This document shows, one piece after another, positions 10,675 to 21,570 of a DNA stretch of 64,000 nucleotides; positions within the stretch are counted from its first letter, which is position 1, and each line of letters begins with the position of its first letter. This DNA comes from Anthostomella pinea (Eukaryota > Ascomycota > Sordariomycetes > Xylariales > Xylariaceae), in contig CAUWAG010000020.1 of the NCBI GenBank assembly GCA_963556695.1, forward strand, positions 3,224,001 through 3,288,000, read 5' to 3'. The notes under the pieces were generated by a model. That model was given only the letters and a program-made list of their open reading frames with translations. It searched no databases and was not told the DNA's origin. The position numbers and the translations under genes are program-made.

Positions 10675-11103
10675 AATTTGAAGAGGGACTTGGCGGCCAA
10701 GGGTTTTCACTACACTACTCACCAAATCAGCTGGCTTAAAATGGGTTTCCTAGATGCACGCTCGCTATAGTTATCAACCCGAAAATACCATATTGTTGGC
10801 ATTTGAACGCGATCGATGGTTGAAGGTCAGCACACGCGACCGATGGCCTTCTAGCGTGAGTAACCCGTCGTATCCACTTGCGTGAACATTTCGTGTCTCG
10901 ACGCGGGTTCCGTCTTCTCCACATAGCTAGCAGATACACAACACGGATCATAGCTGACAGTCATAACACTTCCCATGGTGAAAGCGAGGCCGTATCAGTA
11001 GATATATCTAAGAGATTGTCGCAATGTCCGGGTCAAACCTCACGGCAAGAGTGCCACTCCCTTCCCGGAGAAGCAAGCATACGTGGGCTCATAAAATTGG
11101 CAG

Positions 11104-11818
11104 AATCCACAAGTCGCACTGCGCGATGCTACCAATCGCGTCAACCAGCCGCCTGTGCGATCGGCGCCGGCCTCGGCGTCGAAACCGAGAAGGAGCATGC
11201 CAGACTTCGTCGACGACGAGATCAGAGACGCGTGGCTGGCCCAGAAGTCCGTAGACGACATCTACGACGACATCGCTTTCGACGACCTGCGCGACGCCAG
11301 GCAGGAGAAGAACCGCACGACCATGATTTGGGGAGCCCTGATGGACTCGGGCCCTACCAGCCAGTCGCGCCACATGCACGCCATCAAGGCCGCCAATCGT
11401 CCGCACGTCGAAGAAGCCAGACAGGCTATCCGCGCCCGCAGACACGCTGCAAGCAGCTCATCTAGCCGGAAGCGAGGGGGAGGGAGAAGACGCCGTGGCT
11501 GCGTACAAGCGGAACCTCGACTACGTCGACACGTCCCAGATGCACATCGACCTAACGTGCGACCAGGTGCGCGCGCGGATCAACAGGGTCGTCGAGAGCG
11601 GCGTCATGAAGAAGGGCGAGTTCTGCAAGGCTATTGGGCTTAGCAATGCGGCGGTCGACGCCTTTCTGGCTAAGAGACACGTTATGGAGGGGGATAAGAG
11701 TGAGGTTTATGTTAGTGCTTGGGACTGGTTCAAGAAGCGGGAGTTGGCGGGGTTGAAGATGCCGGATGCTAAAGCCAAGGGGAAGCCTGATGCGGCTAAT
11801 AAGAGGCGGAAGACTTAG
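11104..11818 (+). CDS. DUF7726-type protein, frame broken
   Basis: The C-terminal half (from about 11495) fits the fungal DUF7726 pattern as remembered: LTCDQVRARINRVVESGVMK, KGEFCKAIGLSN, then AWDWFKKRELAGLKM and a lysine-rich end. An upstream open stretch (NPQVALRDATNRVNQPPV..., then MPDFVDDEIRDAWLAQK at 11197) is in a different frame, and the two meet near 11465-11490 in a G-rich run. That is either a single-base indel or an unseen intron. The 5' end is uncertain: a stop precedes 11104, where TTGGCAG could be an acceptor, so a first exon probably lies upstream. The fold is predicted DNA-binding-like by family reputation only. Confidence 0.5.
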
Positions 11819-11982
11819 GCGTCGGGTAGGCTGGTGCGTCAAGGGCCGGCGGAGCTTGAGTGGTCCCAGGAGCGCAGGCGTGCCGGCACTGCCTGTACTA
11901 GAGGAGCCCTCTTTCCCGGGGATCCTCTAGTACATTCAGCATCGTTCTTTTATACAGCCACCACCGTTCTGTAGCAGCGCCG

Positions 11983-12102
11983 TCTGTACGTGTACTTCGA
12001 GAACAAGAGGCTGAAGGAAGCCAGGCCAAAGTCGGAGCAGCGGCTCGAGATTGAACGCCAGTGGCCGGGCGGGTTCGAACACCTTGCCGACGGGAGGAGA
12101 GG
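11983..12102 (+). pseudogene. second DUF7726 C-terminal fragment
   Basis: This reads VYFENKRLKEARPKSEQRLE and then ERQWPGGFE, the pattern I associate with the end of longer DUF7726 proteins (FFEKxRLKEGKPKS...). It ends in a GTGAGT-like site rather than a normal stop. It begins just after a TAG in the same frame and has no N-terminal part. It lies 165 bp behind the DUF7726 gene, so it is a decayed tandem copy or a cut-off exon. Confidence 0.55.
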
Positions 12103-13219
12103 GTGAGTCTGCCGTCTTCCGGTCTTGATTCTTGCACTCGTACCCTGGTTGGTGAAAGGAAAACGGCTGGGGCTGTTGCTGATGTCGAATACCTATTACC
12201 TAAGTAAGTACTGGCTGGGCGCAGGCTCATCGGTCTACACCACTCCGTATGGCCAAATCTGAGTGCAACGATTTATTAGCAATCTAACTTTATTGGCGAT
12301 ATCGAACTTTCACTGGCTTCAATGTCACAGTGTCATTCTGGCAGATGGATGGGCACCATTATTGAGTGCCAACCGTCGTATCATTCATTACCTTATACTT
12401 TGGTGTCCCAGGTTATATACGTGAAACCTCCCTAATCGCGTTACTATGCTAAGGTACACTCAGCAACGAGCGAGATGTTGCCTGTTGTCGCGTCGCCATT
12501 TATCCATCTCGCTTAGGTAGGCAATTAGATCTCGCTTAAAACCTCTGAAGAAATGGTCGGTACGAAGGTTTCGCTGGTGCCATATTGCATATTGGCGTTG
12601 AGGTTGAGGGAGAAAACGAACAGAGTTCAGCCATGAGCCACCAAAAATAAACATAGTTTATTTGCTCAAGGTTGCGGCAGAGCCTAAATTGATTCCACAT
12701 CATCGATACCATCTCAATCTGCTGGATTGGGAACACGAAGCCTCTGGAGAAATGGTAGCGTGAAGCCATTTAGAAAGCAGCGGAGATTAGCGGCGTTTAA
12801 TGATCCCTGAGATGGCTAGGGCTGGAATGGATCCGGGGTAGTCCATGCGCTATTTATTTTAAGCCGGTGGGGTGATTTCTCATCCCGCTTCCAACCGGGA
12901 AATGGAAATGGATGATGACAAAACACCAAGCACCCCTTCGTCTCTGTTCCATACGCGCATCCCACGTGTTACAGAGCATTTGCCACTTCCTGCTGTCCTA
13001 TATAAACTGACGGAAAACCGCATCCCTAATCAGGAACTGACCCACAAGCGTTCCTCCCATCCTGACAAGCCATACATTAGGGCCGACCACTGACCAGTGG
13101 AAACTTGACAGCGCCTTTCGTAAACAACAACGAGTCCAACAGCAACCCCCAGGTTAACCTTTCAGCTTACCGATCGATCTCGACACCTAGCTACTCCATA
13201 CTCGGTGAATCAAGCAGCC
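12103..13219. other. intergenic region, CYS3 promoter side
   Basis: I find no supported gene here. The left part has only short ORFs. Two loosely similar stretches near 12541 and 12741 share CCTCTG(A/G)AGAAATGGT. The last 150 bases form the AC-rich leader of CYS3. Confidence 0.5.
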
Positions 13220-14476
13220 ATGACTGTTCCCGTCGATCACTTCATCGAGACCCCTCCGCGGGTACCATCCCCAGTCCATGGCTTCGGTACTCTTGCAGTC
13301 CACGCTGGCTCACCCCACGACCCCACGACAGGCGCCGTCATTGAACCCATCTCTCTGTCCACGACATTTGAGCAGACCTCAGTCGGCCAGCCGGTCGGCT
13401 CGTACGAGTACTCACGCAGCTCGAACCCCAACCGAGACAACTTCGAGAAGGCAGTTGCCGCCCTAGAGCATGCAAAGTATGCGCTCGCATTTGCTAGTGG
13501 CAGTGCGGCCACGGCCACCATCCTGCAGAGCTTGGCTTCCGGGTCGCATGTCATCAGTGTCAGCGACGTCTACGGAGGGACACATCGGTACTTCACGCGC
13601 GTCGCAAAGGCCCACGGCGTCACTGTTACGTTTACGCCCCAGATCGAGGTTGACATTGCAGAGCACATAAGGGACAACACCAAGTTGATTTGGATTGAGT
13701 CCCCTAGCAATCCCACCCTGAGACTTGTCGACATCCCAGCCGTCGTGTCTGCGGCCCATGCTCGAGGTGTGGCAGTTGTCGTGGACAACACATTTCTTAG
13801 CCCGTACATCCAGAACCCGCTGGATCACGGCGCCGATATCGTCGTCCACAGTGTGACCAAGTACATCAATGGACACAGCGATGTTGTCATGGGACTTGCG
13901 GCGTTCAACTCGGACGAGATGCGGGAACGGTTGGCATTCCTGCAAAACGCAGGCGGTGCTGTCCCCTCGGCGTTCGACTGCTGGCTTGCACACAGGGGTG
14001 TCAAGACTCTTCATCTCCGTGTTCGACAGTCCAGCCTGAACGCCACCGCTGTCGCAAAGGCTCTGGAGGCGAGTCCCCATGTCCTTGCCGTAAACTACCC
14101 CGGACTAGACTCACATCCGCACCGGGAAATTGCTATTCGACAGCACCGGGATGGAATGGGTGGTGGCATGCTCTCGTTCCGCATCAAGGGTGGTCGAGCT
14201 GCCGCTGAGCGGTTCTGCCAACTGACCAAGATTTACACCCTGGCCGAGAGTCTTGGGGGTATCGAGAGTTTGGTCGAGCTGCCCAGTGCAATGACCCACG
14301 CTGGCATACCGAAAGATCAACGAGAGGACGTTGGTGTATATGACGACCTCGTACGTCTAAGTAGCGGTATCGAGGAATCCGATGATTTGGTTCGTGATGT
14401 GCAAAAAGCGCTGGACGAGGCTGTTTGGGAGACGGCCGGGGCCAATGGAACTGACGGGGTAAATGGTCACGCATGA
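13220..14476 (+). CDS. CYS3: cystathionine gamma-lyase
   Basis: A single exon encodes 418 aa, the usual length for this PLP enzyme of trans-sulfuration, which cleaves cystathionine to cysteine, 2-oxobutyrate and ammonia in the cytosol. The start is ATG 13220; an in-frame GTG at 13205 is not a plausible start. Visible features are HAGSPHDPTTGAVIEPISLS near the N-terminus, the substrate/PLP segment YEYSRSSNPNRDNFEKAVA, the glycine-containing loop FASGSAATATIL, the PLP-phosphate region, and the Schiff-base lysine in SVTKYINGHSD (about Lys214). The C-terminal SLGGIESLVELPSAMTHA is also typical. Cystathionine gamma-synthase and beta-lyase are related, but the overall pattern fits the gamma-lyase best. 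The short Gly/Asn-rich tail is species-specific. Nothing suggests damage. Confidence 0.92.
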   Translation: MTVPVDHFIETPPRVPSPVHGFGTLAVHAGSPHDPTTGAVIEPISLSTTFEQTSVGQPVGSYEYSRSSNPNRDNFEKAVAALEHAKYALAFASGSAATATILQSLASGSHVISVSDVYGGTHRYFTRVAKAHGVTVTFTPQIEVDIAEHIRDNTKLIWIESPSNPTLRLVDIPAVVSAAHARGVAVVVDNTFLSPYIQNPLDHGADIVVHSVTKYINGHSDVVMGLAAFNSDEMRERLAFLQNAGGAVPSAFDCWLAHRGVKTLHLRVRQSSLNATAVAKALEASPHVLAVNYPGLDSHPHREIAIRQHRDGMGGGMLSFRIKGGRAAAERFCQLTKIYTLAESLGGIESLVELPSAMTHAGIPKDQREDVGVYDDLVRLSSGIEESDDLVRDVQKALDEAVWETAGANGTDGVNGHA

Positions 14477-15411
14477 AAATAGACTTAGACGGCTGGGAGC
14501 ATTCACAACGGCGACGGCTTCTGCGCGTTCATCTCATGACTCGGAGAATAGGTATAGACTAGGTTACAATTCGCGCGAGCTTGCGGATCATTATGAAGAG
14601 TCCATATGGTTAGATGGCAGCAACCACAGCTGCATACACAGATCAGTCTATTAGATAGACGTGGCCCTTTGGAATCAGGTTTTCATTAAGACGAGAAGTG
14701 TCCCTGAAGCACGTCTGCCCTCGTGCATGACATTGCATAGCCTTCGCACGACCTTGAAGCCATGTATACGTCAGACCCCCTTGTGCAGTCAATGGGGCTG
14801 GCCTTGCAGACCTAGATGCATTCATCGCCCAGTAGACCAGTAGGAAATGTTGCTTGGAACACGGAGTCTTCGATATGAAGCCTCTGAGTAAAGGACCTCG
14901 GTGATCGGACAATACCGATATTGGCCTCCACCCGGTGTGTCCCAGTCCCAGTCCGCGCCGTCCGGGTCCAAAGTGGGGATCGCTTCGGTGTCTGTCTTGA
15001 TTCGGTCGTCCCAGTTCACCGAGGACCGGGGCGGCTACGGCGTACGGACATACGACGGGGATAAGCGGTGCTATTGTTAGCTTGTGCACCGGCTGCCGCG
15101 GGAAACAACCTAATGATAGAAGCTTAGGTTGATAAGTATCATATGATGTAGGAGTACTGGTAGGGACTTGACGACGTAAGGGGCTTCGCTCCGAGACGGA
15201 GATAAGCCCGTTGAAACCGGTCTTAGAGCATATATGTGTGATGCGTATGGTTTCACTTCGACTGCTAGGCAAACTATTATATATGGATTTGATATCCTCC
15301 ATAGCTTATAGGACATAGATACTGGAAGAAGACCAAATGATACATATATTCTCTGCATAAGAATTAATACGAAGTTGATTCTTCGCGGCCACCACCAATC
15401 AAGCTACAACA
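14477..15411. other. intergenic region with a possible coding relic
   Basis: No complete gene is supported. On the minus strand about 15019-14840, one frame reads NWDDRIKTDTEAIPTLDPDG followed by ADWDWDTPGGGQYRYCP, which looks more protein-like than the overlapping 219-codon frame. It has no clear start, splice sites or partner exon. The last 100 bases are the leader of the NmrA-like gene. Confidence 0.35.
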
Positions 15412-16646
15412 ATGGCGACTTCAAACTACATCACCAAAGTGACCATCGTCGGCGTGAGTAACCCCTTTACTCCCAGTTCCAGGGCAACACCCCAAGCCAT
15501 CACTCAAGCTAACCCGCACCCCAGGCCGGCGGCAACAGCGGCCGCTTCATGACCGCCGCTCTCCTCAAGACCGGCAAGCACACCGTCACAGCCCTCACGC
15601 GCCCCGACAGCCAGAGCGAGCTGCCCGAGTGCGTCATCGTCAAACGGGTCGACTACGGCAACCCCGAGACCCTCGTCGATGCGCTGAGGGGCCAAGACGC
15701 ACTGGTCATCACCCTGAGTGGCTACACGCCGGCTGAGACGCAGATGCAGCTGATCAGCGCCGCCGGCGAGGCGGGCGTTGGCTGGATCTTGCCGAATGAG
15801 TGGTCGCCTGATACGGCGAATGAGGCGCTTGTTCGGGATGTTTCTGTGTTCAAGCCTAAGGGTCAGTTCGAGAAGAGCTCGCCCCGTCGACTGACTAATA
15901 TTGTGTTGATATACTCAACGTCTGGGAAACCCCTCGCTGATTGTTAACGGGTCGCCGTTCTTGTAGGGGAGACGCGCAGAGCCATTACCGATCTGGGCAA
16001 GAGTTCCTACATCGGAATATCGACGGGCTTCTGGTACGAGTGGAGCCTGGCCATACCCGCGGCCTTTGGGATCGACTTTGCGAAGCGCACTGCTACGTTC
16101 TTTGATGAGGGCGAGACTCGGATCTCGATCTCGACTTGGCCGCAGGTATGTTTCAAGTCCCAGCCTGACCATGACTTGATTTTCGAGACCACTGGTCTGA
16201 CAAGTGAAAATTAGGTCGGCCGCGCCGTAGCCGCCCTCCTCAGCCTCCCCATTGCACCTCCGGGCGATTCGGAGGGTACTAGCAGCAGCAACGCAGCCTG
16301 CCTGGAGAACTTCCGCAACCAGCTCGTGTACGTGAAGTCCTTCACCGTCACCCAGCGGGAGATGCTCGCGTCGGCCATGCGCGTGACGGGCACTAAAGAG
16401 AGCGACTGGACCATCACGAAGGAGCCGGCGCAGGAGCGGTACACGACCAGTCTGAGCGAGATAAAGGAAGGGAAACGGGTCGGGTTCGCCAAGATGATGT
16501 ACACGCGCGTCTTCTTCGCTGACGGGGTTGGCGATTTCGAGGATGGAAGGGACACGATGAATGGGGTGCTGGGCTTGCCGGAGGAGGATCTCGATGAGGC
16601 GACGGAGAGGGCGTTCGAGAGATCGAAGGGTCCGAGTTGGGTGTAG
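15412..16646 (+). CDS. NmrA-like NAD(P)-binding protein
   Basis: There are four exons: 15412-15453, 15525-15861, 15967-16145 and 16215-16646, together 990 nt (329 aa). All junctions use GTRNGT-like donors (GTGAGT, GTCAGT, GTATGT) and AG acceptors. The first intron has a CTAAC branch. The N-terminus is a Rossmann dinucleotide-binding loop split by intron 1 (VTIVG/AGGNSGRFM), followed by LTRPDSQSELP, as in isoflavone-reductase-like/NmrA proteins. Later features are WILPNEWSPD and the C-terminal TWPQVGRAVAALLSLP. Such proteins are either redox-sensing regulators or reductases of small aromatic substrates, and sequence alone does not separate the two. It lies alone between CYS3 and the copy-B region, with no sign of a biosynthetic cluster. 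It appears intact. Confidence 0.85.
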
Positions 16647-18290
16647 GATAGGCGTTTTTGGGCAGTGAGCGTCTGCTTAGTAGGTGTCGAATTAGTGAGT
16701 ATGTGTAGACTTTCAAGTAAAATGAAAGAGTCCCGCTATTTGCACTATGTTAGAATTTCCTTATTTCTACTTTGTCCCCACACCCTAACTGCCAGCCAGC
16801 TGCAATACAGCCCCCTAATCTCAGCACAACTGCATCAACAACAACGCGGACAACTACACCGGCAACCTCGATCTTATAGTAAGCCGTGAGCTTGGTGGTT
16901 AGCCCACTGCCAGCTGCCTGGGGAGATAGGGGTAGAGACAAGATGCACATAAGGAGTGCTGACAATGTGCAAATAGCAGCACTGCAATGAAGGGGCAGAG
17001 CTTGCAAACAACGAGTTCGGAAAACCCGGACATGAGAAGTACAGGAATCTCTGCTGCTATCGAAGCTGGTACTGTTTCAGAGTGATGACGAGTTATGGGG
17101 CTACTTATTATGACTCTGTCGAAGGTCTGAGCATGATCAGGCGACGGTAGTGCGTCGGGCAGTCCTGCGGCTGGAAAACCGAGAATGCATGGCCGGAGCG
17201 ACTGGAAATGTCGAGGCTTGTGCCTGTTTGCTTTGGGTAGAAGCACAATATTCCAGTAGAAGGTGAAGCCGCTGGATTGATGCAGCCTACACCCCAAAAG
17301 CGAGGCGGTGGTGGTGGTGGTGAGGGTCGTCTAGGTGAGGGTCCGTCTGGGTGATCGAGGGCCGAAGTAGATTGCTCGGGATTCGAACAACGAGACCTGA
17401 AGAGATTCCATATTGAAGTCAGCGATCCGTAGACTGAGGGAAAATCCAAGCAATGCCTTGTGAAGTAAAAGTGAGACTGCTCTAGATGCTTCTGATATGC
17501 ACTATTTCATGCCTACCCACATATGTACTGGCACCGGCTGTCCGTTAATTATGTGCTGAGAGGAGATACCTGCACAGCTTTCTAACTTGCGGCAAGTAAG
17601 TGGAAATCTAATGGATGGTCACATCAGCCGTGAGGGAGTGGCTTTTGTTAGATGCATAGCAAGTGATGGAAATGATGAGGGCAGGGTGCTGCGGTGCATG
17701 TGCAGTCAGGGAAACACAGGCAGTGATGCTTAGGAAACCCCGTTGCTACAGACCAGCTGCCAATTCAATGATGTGCAATGGGCTGCAAGGGATATATGTG
17801 TTGTCATAAGGGCCTGGTGTTCCATAGTAAGCAGATCCCTCCCTCCTGTTGTCCAACTAACCACAGCAAAAAACTCAATGCCTCAATGGAATATGCAACG
17901 AGACTGTTCGAATGCCCCTAAGGGCGCATGATTAAGTGCTATTCGCAGTGGGATTCATTCGAATCCCACACAATGCTTTTTTTAGGTTCCGGGTTCAAGT
18001 CACCCACTTCCACCCTTTTTTCATATGCATCTTTTTTTTTCTTTACTATGTTCTGGCTTCATTTCACATTGTTATTATATATATCTGCTGAATTTTATAA
18101 TCTGCCCATTTACATCTGCTTGTTAATGGCGATTGGTTCGTGCTGAAGTACGAAGTAGCCAGCCTACCTAGGCGGTAAATTGAATAGCTTGTACACAAAC
18201 ACCTGGCATAAGAGGCCACTCCATGCGTCACTCGGATCATAGATAGACCATTGCTCATATCAGCTGATTCAATCGATAACAGTTCACTGC
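16647..18290. other. intergenic region, no gene seen
   Basis: There are only short unsupported frames. Near 17953 there is a perfect inverted repeat (GTGGGATTC ATTC GAATCCCAC), and near 17990 a B-box-like GGGTTCAAGTCACCC followed by T-runs. Neither makes a tRNA. Confidence 0.5.
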
Positions 18291-18436
18291 TTGTTCCACT
18301 ACAAATGATCTCGCCGTGCGCCTCTCACTCTCCAACTCTGCCACCCTCCCACCCTCCCACTCTTCCATCCAATCTTCTCTTCTCATCCCGGCATTGCATT
18401 CACACTCGCCTCCTCATAATCGCACTGCATCATCAC

Positions 18437-19369
18437 ATGGGACGCTCAAGCAGAAACCGAGCGAAGAAGATCGCCGAAGGCACCATCGCGGACCGCCGAC
18501 GCAGCCAATCTCGCAATGCGGCGAACGACCCCTTCGGCCCCGGTCCCGCCCGGCCCAAGCGCACCCTCTCCTTCGCCGAGCTTTCCGATTTCAGTTACGA
18601 ATTCCCTGGCTCTTCTTCGACCTCAACCCGTGCGGTCATCTGGTACGTACATCGTTTGCTCCCGAGGTTCCTTCTGTTGCCCTATACTAACGTCTTGACA
18701 GTAAGTAACCATATATCATTGCGTCCTACCCGTCTGGAAATATAGGCCAGGACACTAACCAAAAGCTTCTTGTGCATTAGGCCCCAAGAGCAACTCGAAG
18801 CCCTTATGAAGACCCTGGGCGTCAGCCGCACGTACGATATGAAGCCGCGCCTCCGACACCTCCTCATCTCCTCCTTCGAGCATGCGCATGAGCAGCGCCG
18901 CCACTACGATGCCAAGGAAGAGACAGTCGACATGCAGGATGCCTTCTTCGCCCGCGTCGTTTCCGGCGTCGCCGCCGATGCCGCCAAGTCCATCGACCTC
19001 CGAGACATCGAGGCTGGCACCCTCCGGTCCCTCGTGGAGCTCTACGTCGCCACCCGCAAGGAGTTCCGCATGAGACAGGAACCGCAGGAGAAGCTGGTAC
19101 ACCGAAAGGCCAAGGCCGAGAAGGCCGACGACGATGACGAGGACATGGGAGGAACAGGCTCCAAGGAGCCGGTGGTTGAGGAGGGCTATCCGGACGACGA
19201 GGACGACCTGTTCTTGTACCAGACCACGGAGTACATGTACGACCCCGCCAGAGAGGACAACAAGAACAACCGTCTCGTGAAGCTCGTGGATCGATGGATT
19301 CAGTGGCTGGAGGTAGAGAAGGGCCAGGCCGTCGACCCGGGCGTCTTCGAGGCCCTTGCGGCTTTCTAG
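18437..19369 (+). CDS. unrecognised paralogous protein, copy B
   Basis: This is the paralog of the gene at 1071. Exon 1 opens with MGRSSRNRAKKIAEG and contains the conserved LSDFSYEFPG; exon 2 (18781-19369) has PQEQLEALMKTLGV, then HYDAKEETVDMQDAFFARVV and the tail LVDRWIQWLEVEKGQ. If the shared twin intron (18642-18780) is removed, exon 1 is one base out of frame; compared with copy A a T is missing in the run after GAATTCCCTGGC. If a single intron 18643-18780 is removed, the frame is open throughout (795 nt, 264 aa). So either this copy is frameshifted or it splices differently from its sisters. The acidic middle and the C-terminus differ from A and C, so B is the most divergent copy. Function unknown. 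Confidence 0.6.
18642..18780 (+). other. twin intron (stwintron), copy B
   Basis: The internal intron runs 18643-18701 (GTACGT, branch CTAAC, acceptor ACAG). Its removal joins G18642 to TAAGT at 18702, making donor GTAAGT. The external intron ends at 18780 with branch ACTAAC and acceptor TTAG. All elements match copies A and C. Using the outermost acceptor with the first donor is also possible and is the choice that keeps the copy-B frame. Confidence 0.65.
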
Positions 19370-19817
19370 ATAGCTCATATGCGCGGCTGTCATTGGCACT
19401 CGACCCGAAGATAACAGACTGAGATAATCGAGTGGATCAAGGAAAAGGGTGGTACACCACGGCTGCTTGTGACTTTCTGCTCTGCCATAGATGACCGTGT
19501 GGTATTCTCGCTTCTGACCAGTAATTCGTTTGTGTCGTTTAAGTCCGTTCTTTAATAGACATGAGAGAGCAAGGTACCTAATGGGATGGCCTGACGAATG
19601 CTTGGACGACGGAATTAATGTCGGTAGACTGGGAATTTGGGATGCTTCATCCTCTTTGGGTGCTGATCACCCGTTGTTCATGCTTATAGTCTATAGCGGA
19701 GAGAGAGTTGTGGCTTCATAAGTCGCTTGGTGGATTTCTCTCTGTGTAGCTGGCAAATAGTTGAAGTGCACTTTTTGGCGGTAAATGTGAGTAAAACAAG
19801 AAGGGGTAAAAAGAAAC
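19370..19817. other. intergenic between copy B and LTR
   Basis: No supported gene or repeat. The first 50 bases are presumably the 3' UTR of copy B. Confidence 0.5.
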
Positions 19818-19978
19818 TGTTAGATGGCGCGCAAGCCACCGTGGCGTTCAGGGAGGTGGCAGTGCACCAAGCAAGGCTAATAGGGCATTTTCGAGCCACT
19901 TAGCCCGCAGCAGGATTGTCTCCAGCTACACACACGTACAAGCAATACACCAGAATACACGTTTTCACCCGTTTGACA
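19818..19978 (+). mobile_element. solo LTR (161 bp)
   Basis: This begins TGTTAGATGG, ends GTTTGACA, and is a relative of 8258-8423 in the opposite orientation. Flanking pentamers (GAAAC and GAGAA) do not match, so the target duplication has decayed or the insertion came through recombination. It lies between copies B and C. Confidence 0.75.
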
Positions 19979-20039
19979 GAGAACAGAGTGCGATTCCTTA
20001 TCTGGAGTCATACCGATCAGCAGTACAGGCCATCAGAAG

Positions 20040-20562
20040 GCATACATCTAGCAAACATCAGGCGGTAACAAATGCCATTTTTCACAAAATCACGAATAAT
20101 CATGATAGTCATCCAAGGGAAAGTGACACATACCCCAAGAAGTAATTATATATACCAATACAACATGCAAGCACCCCCGAGATGGAACTCCAGCTACCTT
20201 TGAATTTATCCTTGCTTTCTGTCCTAGATAATACGGTGATGGTAACGCAGAGGGCTGGGAAGAGGGACGGGGCGCGTTGCTTGGGAGATCGGCTCCCTAT
20301 TGCCATACACAAATATATGCCTTGCAGAGCCCACCAGACAGACATCCCTACACGCGTGCACTCTTGGTACCCTGTTCGTGCACAATTCGCTTGATCTTCC
20401 TTCATGCGTTCCTCGCGCGACCACCACTGCCCCCCATCACACCGACACAAGCAGCTCGCCCTCGTCTGTAAGAGTCGTCTCCCTCGCCACCACACCTCAC
20501 GCAAGCTGACACATCCGGCGCGACACGAAATTAAGTCCCAATACCAACGAGATACCATCACA
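20040..20562 (+). repeat. duplicated 5' flank of copy C
   Basis: This is the counterpart of 500-1070; see the shared landmarks listed there. It ends in a pyrimidine-rich leader and ACACGAAATTAAG just before the copy-C ATG. Confidence 0.65.
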
Positions 20563-21396
20563 ATGGGTCGATCAAGCAAGTCGCTAAAGGCCAAGAAGCG
20601 CGCGCAAGCCGCCGCCGCAGACAGCGAAGGCATCTCCGGCCCCCGTCCACGAGCCACACTTTCTAGCCATCTCCGACCTGTCTAAGTTCGACTACAAGTA
20701 CCCGGGCTTCCATTTCGGTACCGCTCCGGACGGTCATCTGGTACGTATGAAAACAGGCCCTTCTCGGGCCCCGCAGTGTTCACTGCTCCAGCTACTCACC
20801 TGCTTTCGTCTTGTACTGTACTAATGCTTCAATAGTAAGTAAACAATCCGTCCCGTTATCTGCACGAAACGCAAATGACGGAAACTAACCGAAACGTTTG
20901 CGACGATAGGCCGCAAGAGAAACTCAGAGCCCTTCTCGGCACCATATGTGTCCGATTTATGTACCAAGCCAGCCCGCACCTGCAGCAGCTTCTCACCTGG
21001 ATCTTTCGCTTCGCTTTTGACGAACGCGACCATTACGACGTTGTCAACGAGACGCCGGCCATGAAGACGGCCTTCTACACGCGCGTCGTTGCCGCCGGAG
21101 GCGACGTGGCCACTCACTCGACGCATGGGAAGGTGCCCAATATGGGGCCCCTCGAGCCGTCCACTGTCCGGGCCCTCGCGGACATCTATATTTCCAAGAG
21201 AAAGGAGTACAAGGACAACCGGAAGGGCGTGACCGAACAGGGCCAGGGCCAAGACACCGACGAGGTCGAGAACAAGGACAAGGACGGCGCCAACCATACC
21301 AAGAAGGAAGGCCTCCTGTTAAAGTCCGTGGACCAGTGGATCGAGTGGGTAGAGGTCCAGAAGGACCTCCTCCAGTTCCTCGACTCGATGGGCTAG
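20563..21396 (+). pseudogene. paralogous gene, copy C, frameshifted in exon 1
   Basis: This is the closest relative of copy A: MGRSSKSLKAKKRAQAA at the start, then FDYKYPGFHFG, and in exon 2 (20910-21396) PQEKLRALLGTICVRFMYQ, FYTRVVAAGGDV and DQWIEWVEVQKDLLQFLDS. Exon 1 (20563-20739) plus exon 2 total 664 nt, one more than a multiple of three. Alignment with copy A places one extra base near GCCACACTTTCTAGCC (about 20660-20672). In the initial frame translation stops at TAA near 20683. The rest, including splice sites and the final stop, is intact, so the break is recent or is an assembly error. Confidence 0.65.
20740..20909 (+). other. twin intron (stwintron), copy C
   Basis: The internal intron runs 20741-20835 (GTACGT, branch CTAAT, acceptor ATAG). 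G20740 then joins TAAGT at 20836. The external intron ends at 20909 (branch ACTAAC, acceptor ATAG). The junction codon is CT|G and the reading frame continues as LPQEKL. Confidence 0.7.
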
Positions 21397-21570
21397 AGAC
21401 TGTGTGAGGTCCTTCTGTACCTCTGCCCACCTGATACACTGCCCCGGCAAACACGGCACATTTCATCAGGTTTCCAAGACCTCTCGCAGGAGGCAATCCT
21501 TTCTCGGACTATCGCAAGACATCGAGGACATCGTTCAACGCATTCGGGAGTAGAGGCGGTGCCAATCCGG

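Noticed and set aside
9932..10675. Separate lysine/serine-rich nuclear protein
   Set aside because: Its first half (WNGRQIRNAFQTALALADY) is the lid region of the AAA+ ATPase, so it is the 3' end of that gene.
14643..15302. 219-codon minus-strand frame between CYS3 and the NmrA-like gene
   Set aside because: No motif, odd composition, and another frame in the same place looks more protein-like.
17930..18015. tRNA-like sequence with inverted repeat and B-box-like motif
   Set aside because: The inverted repeat and B-box do not form a T-arm in proper register; no acceptor stem.
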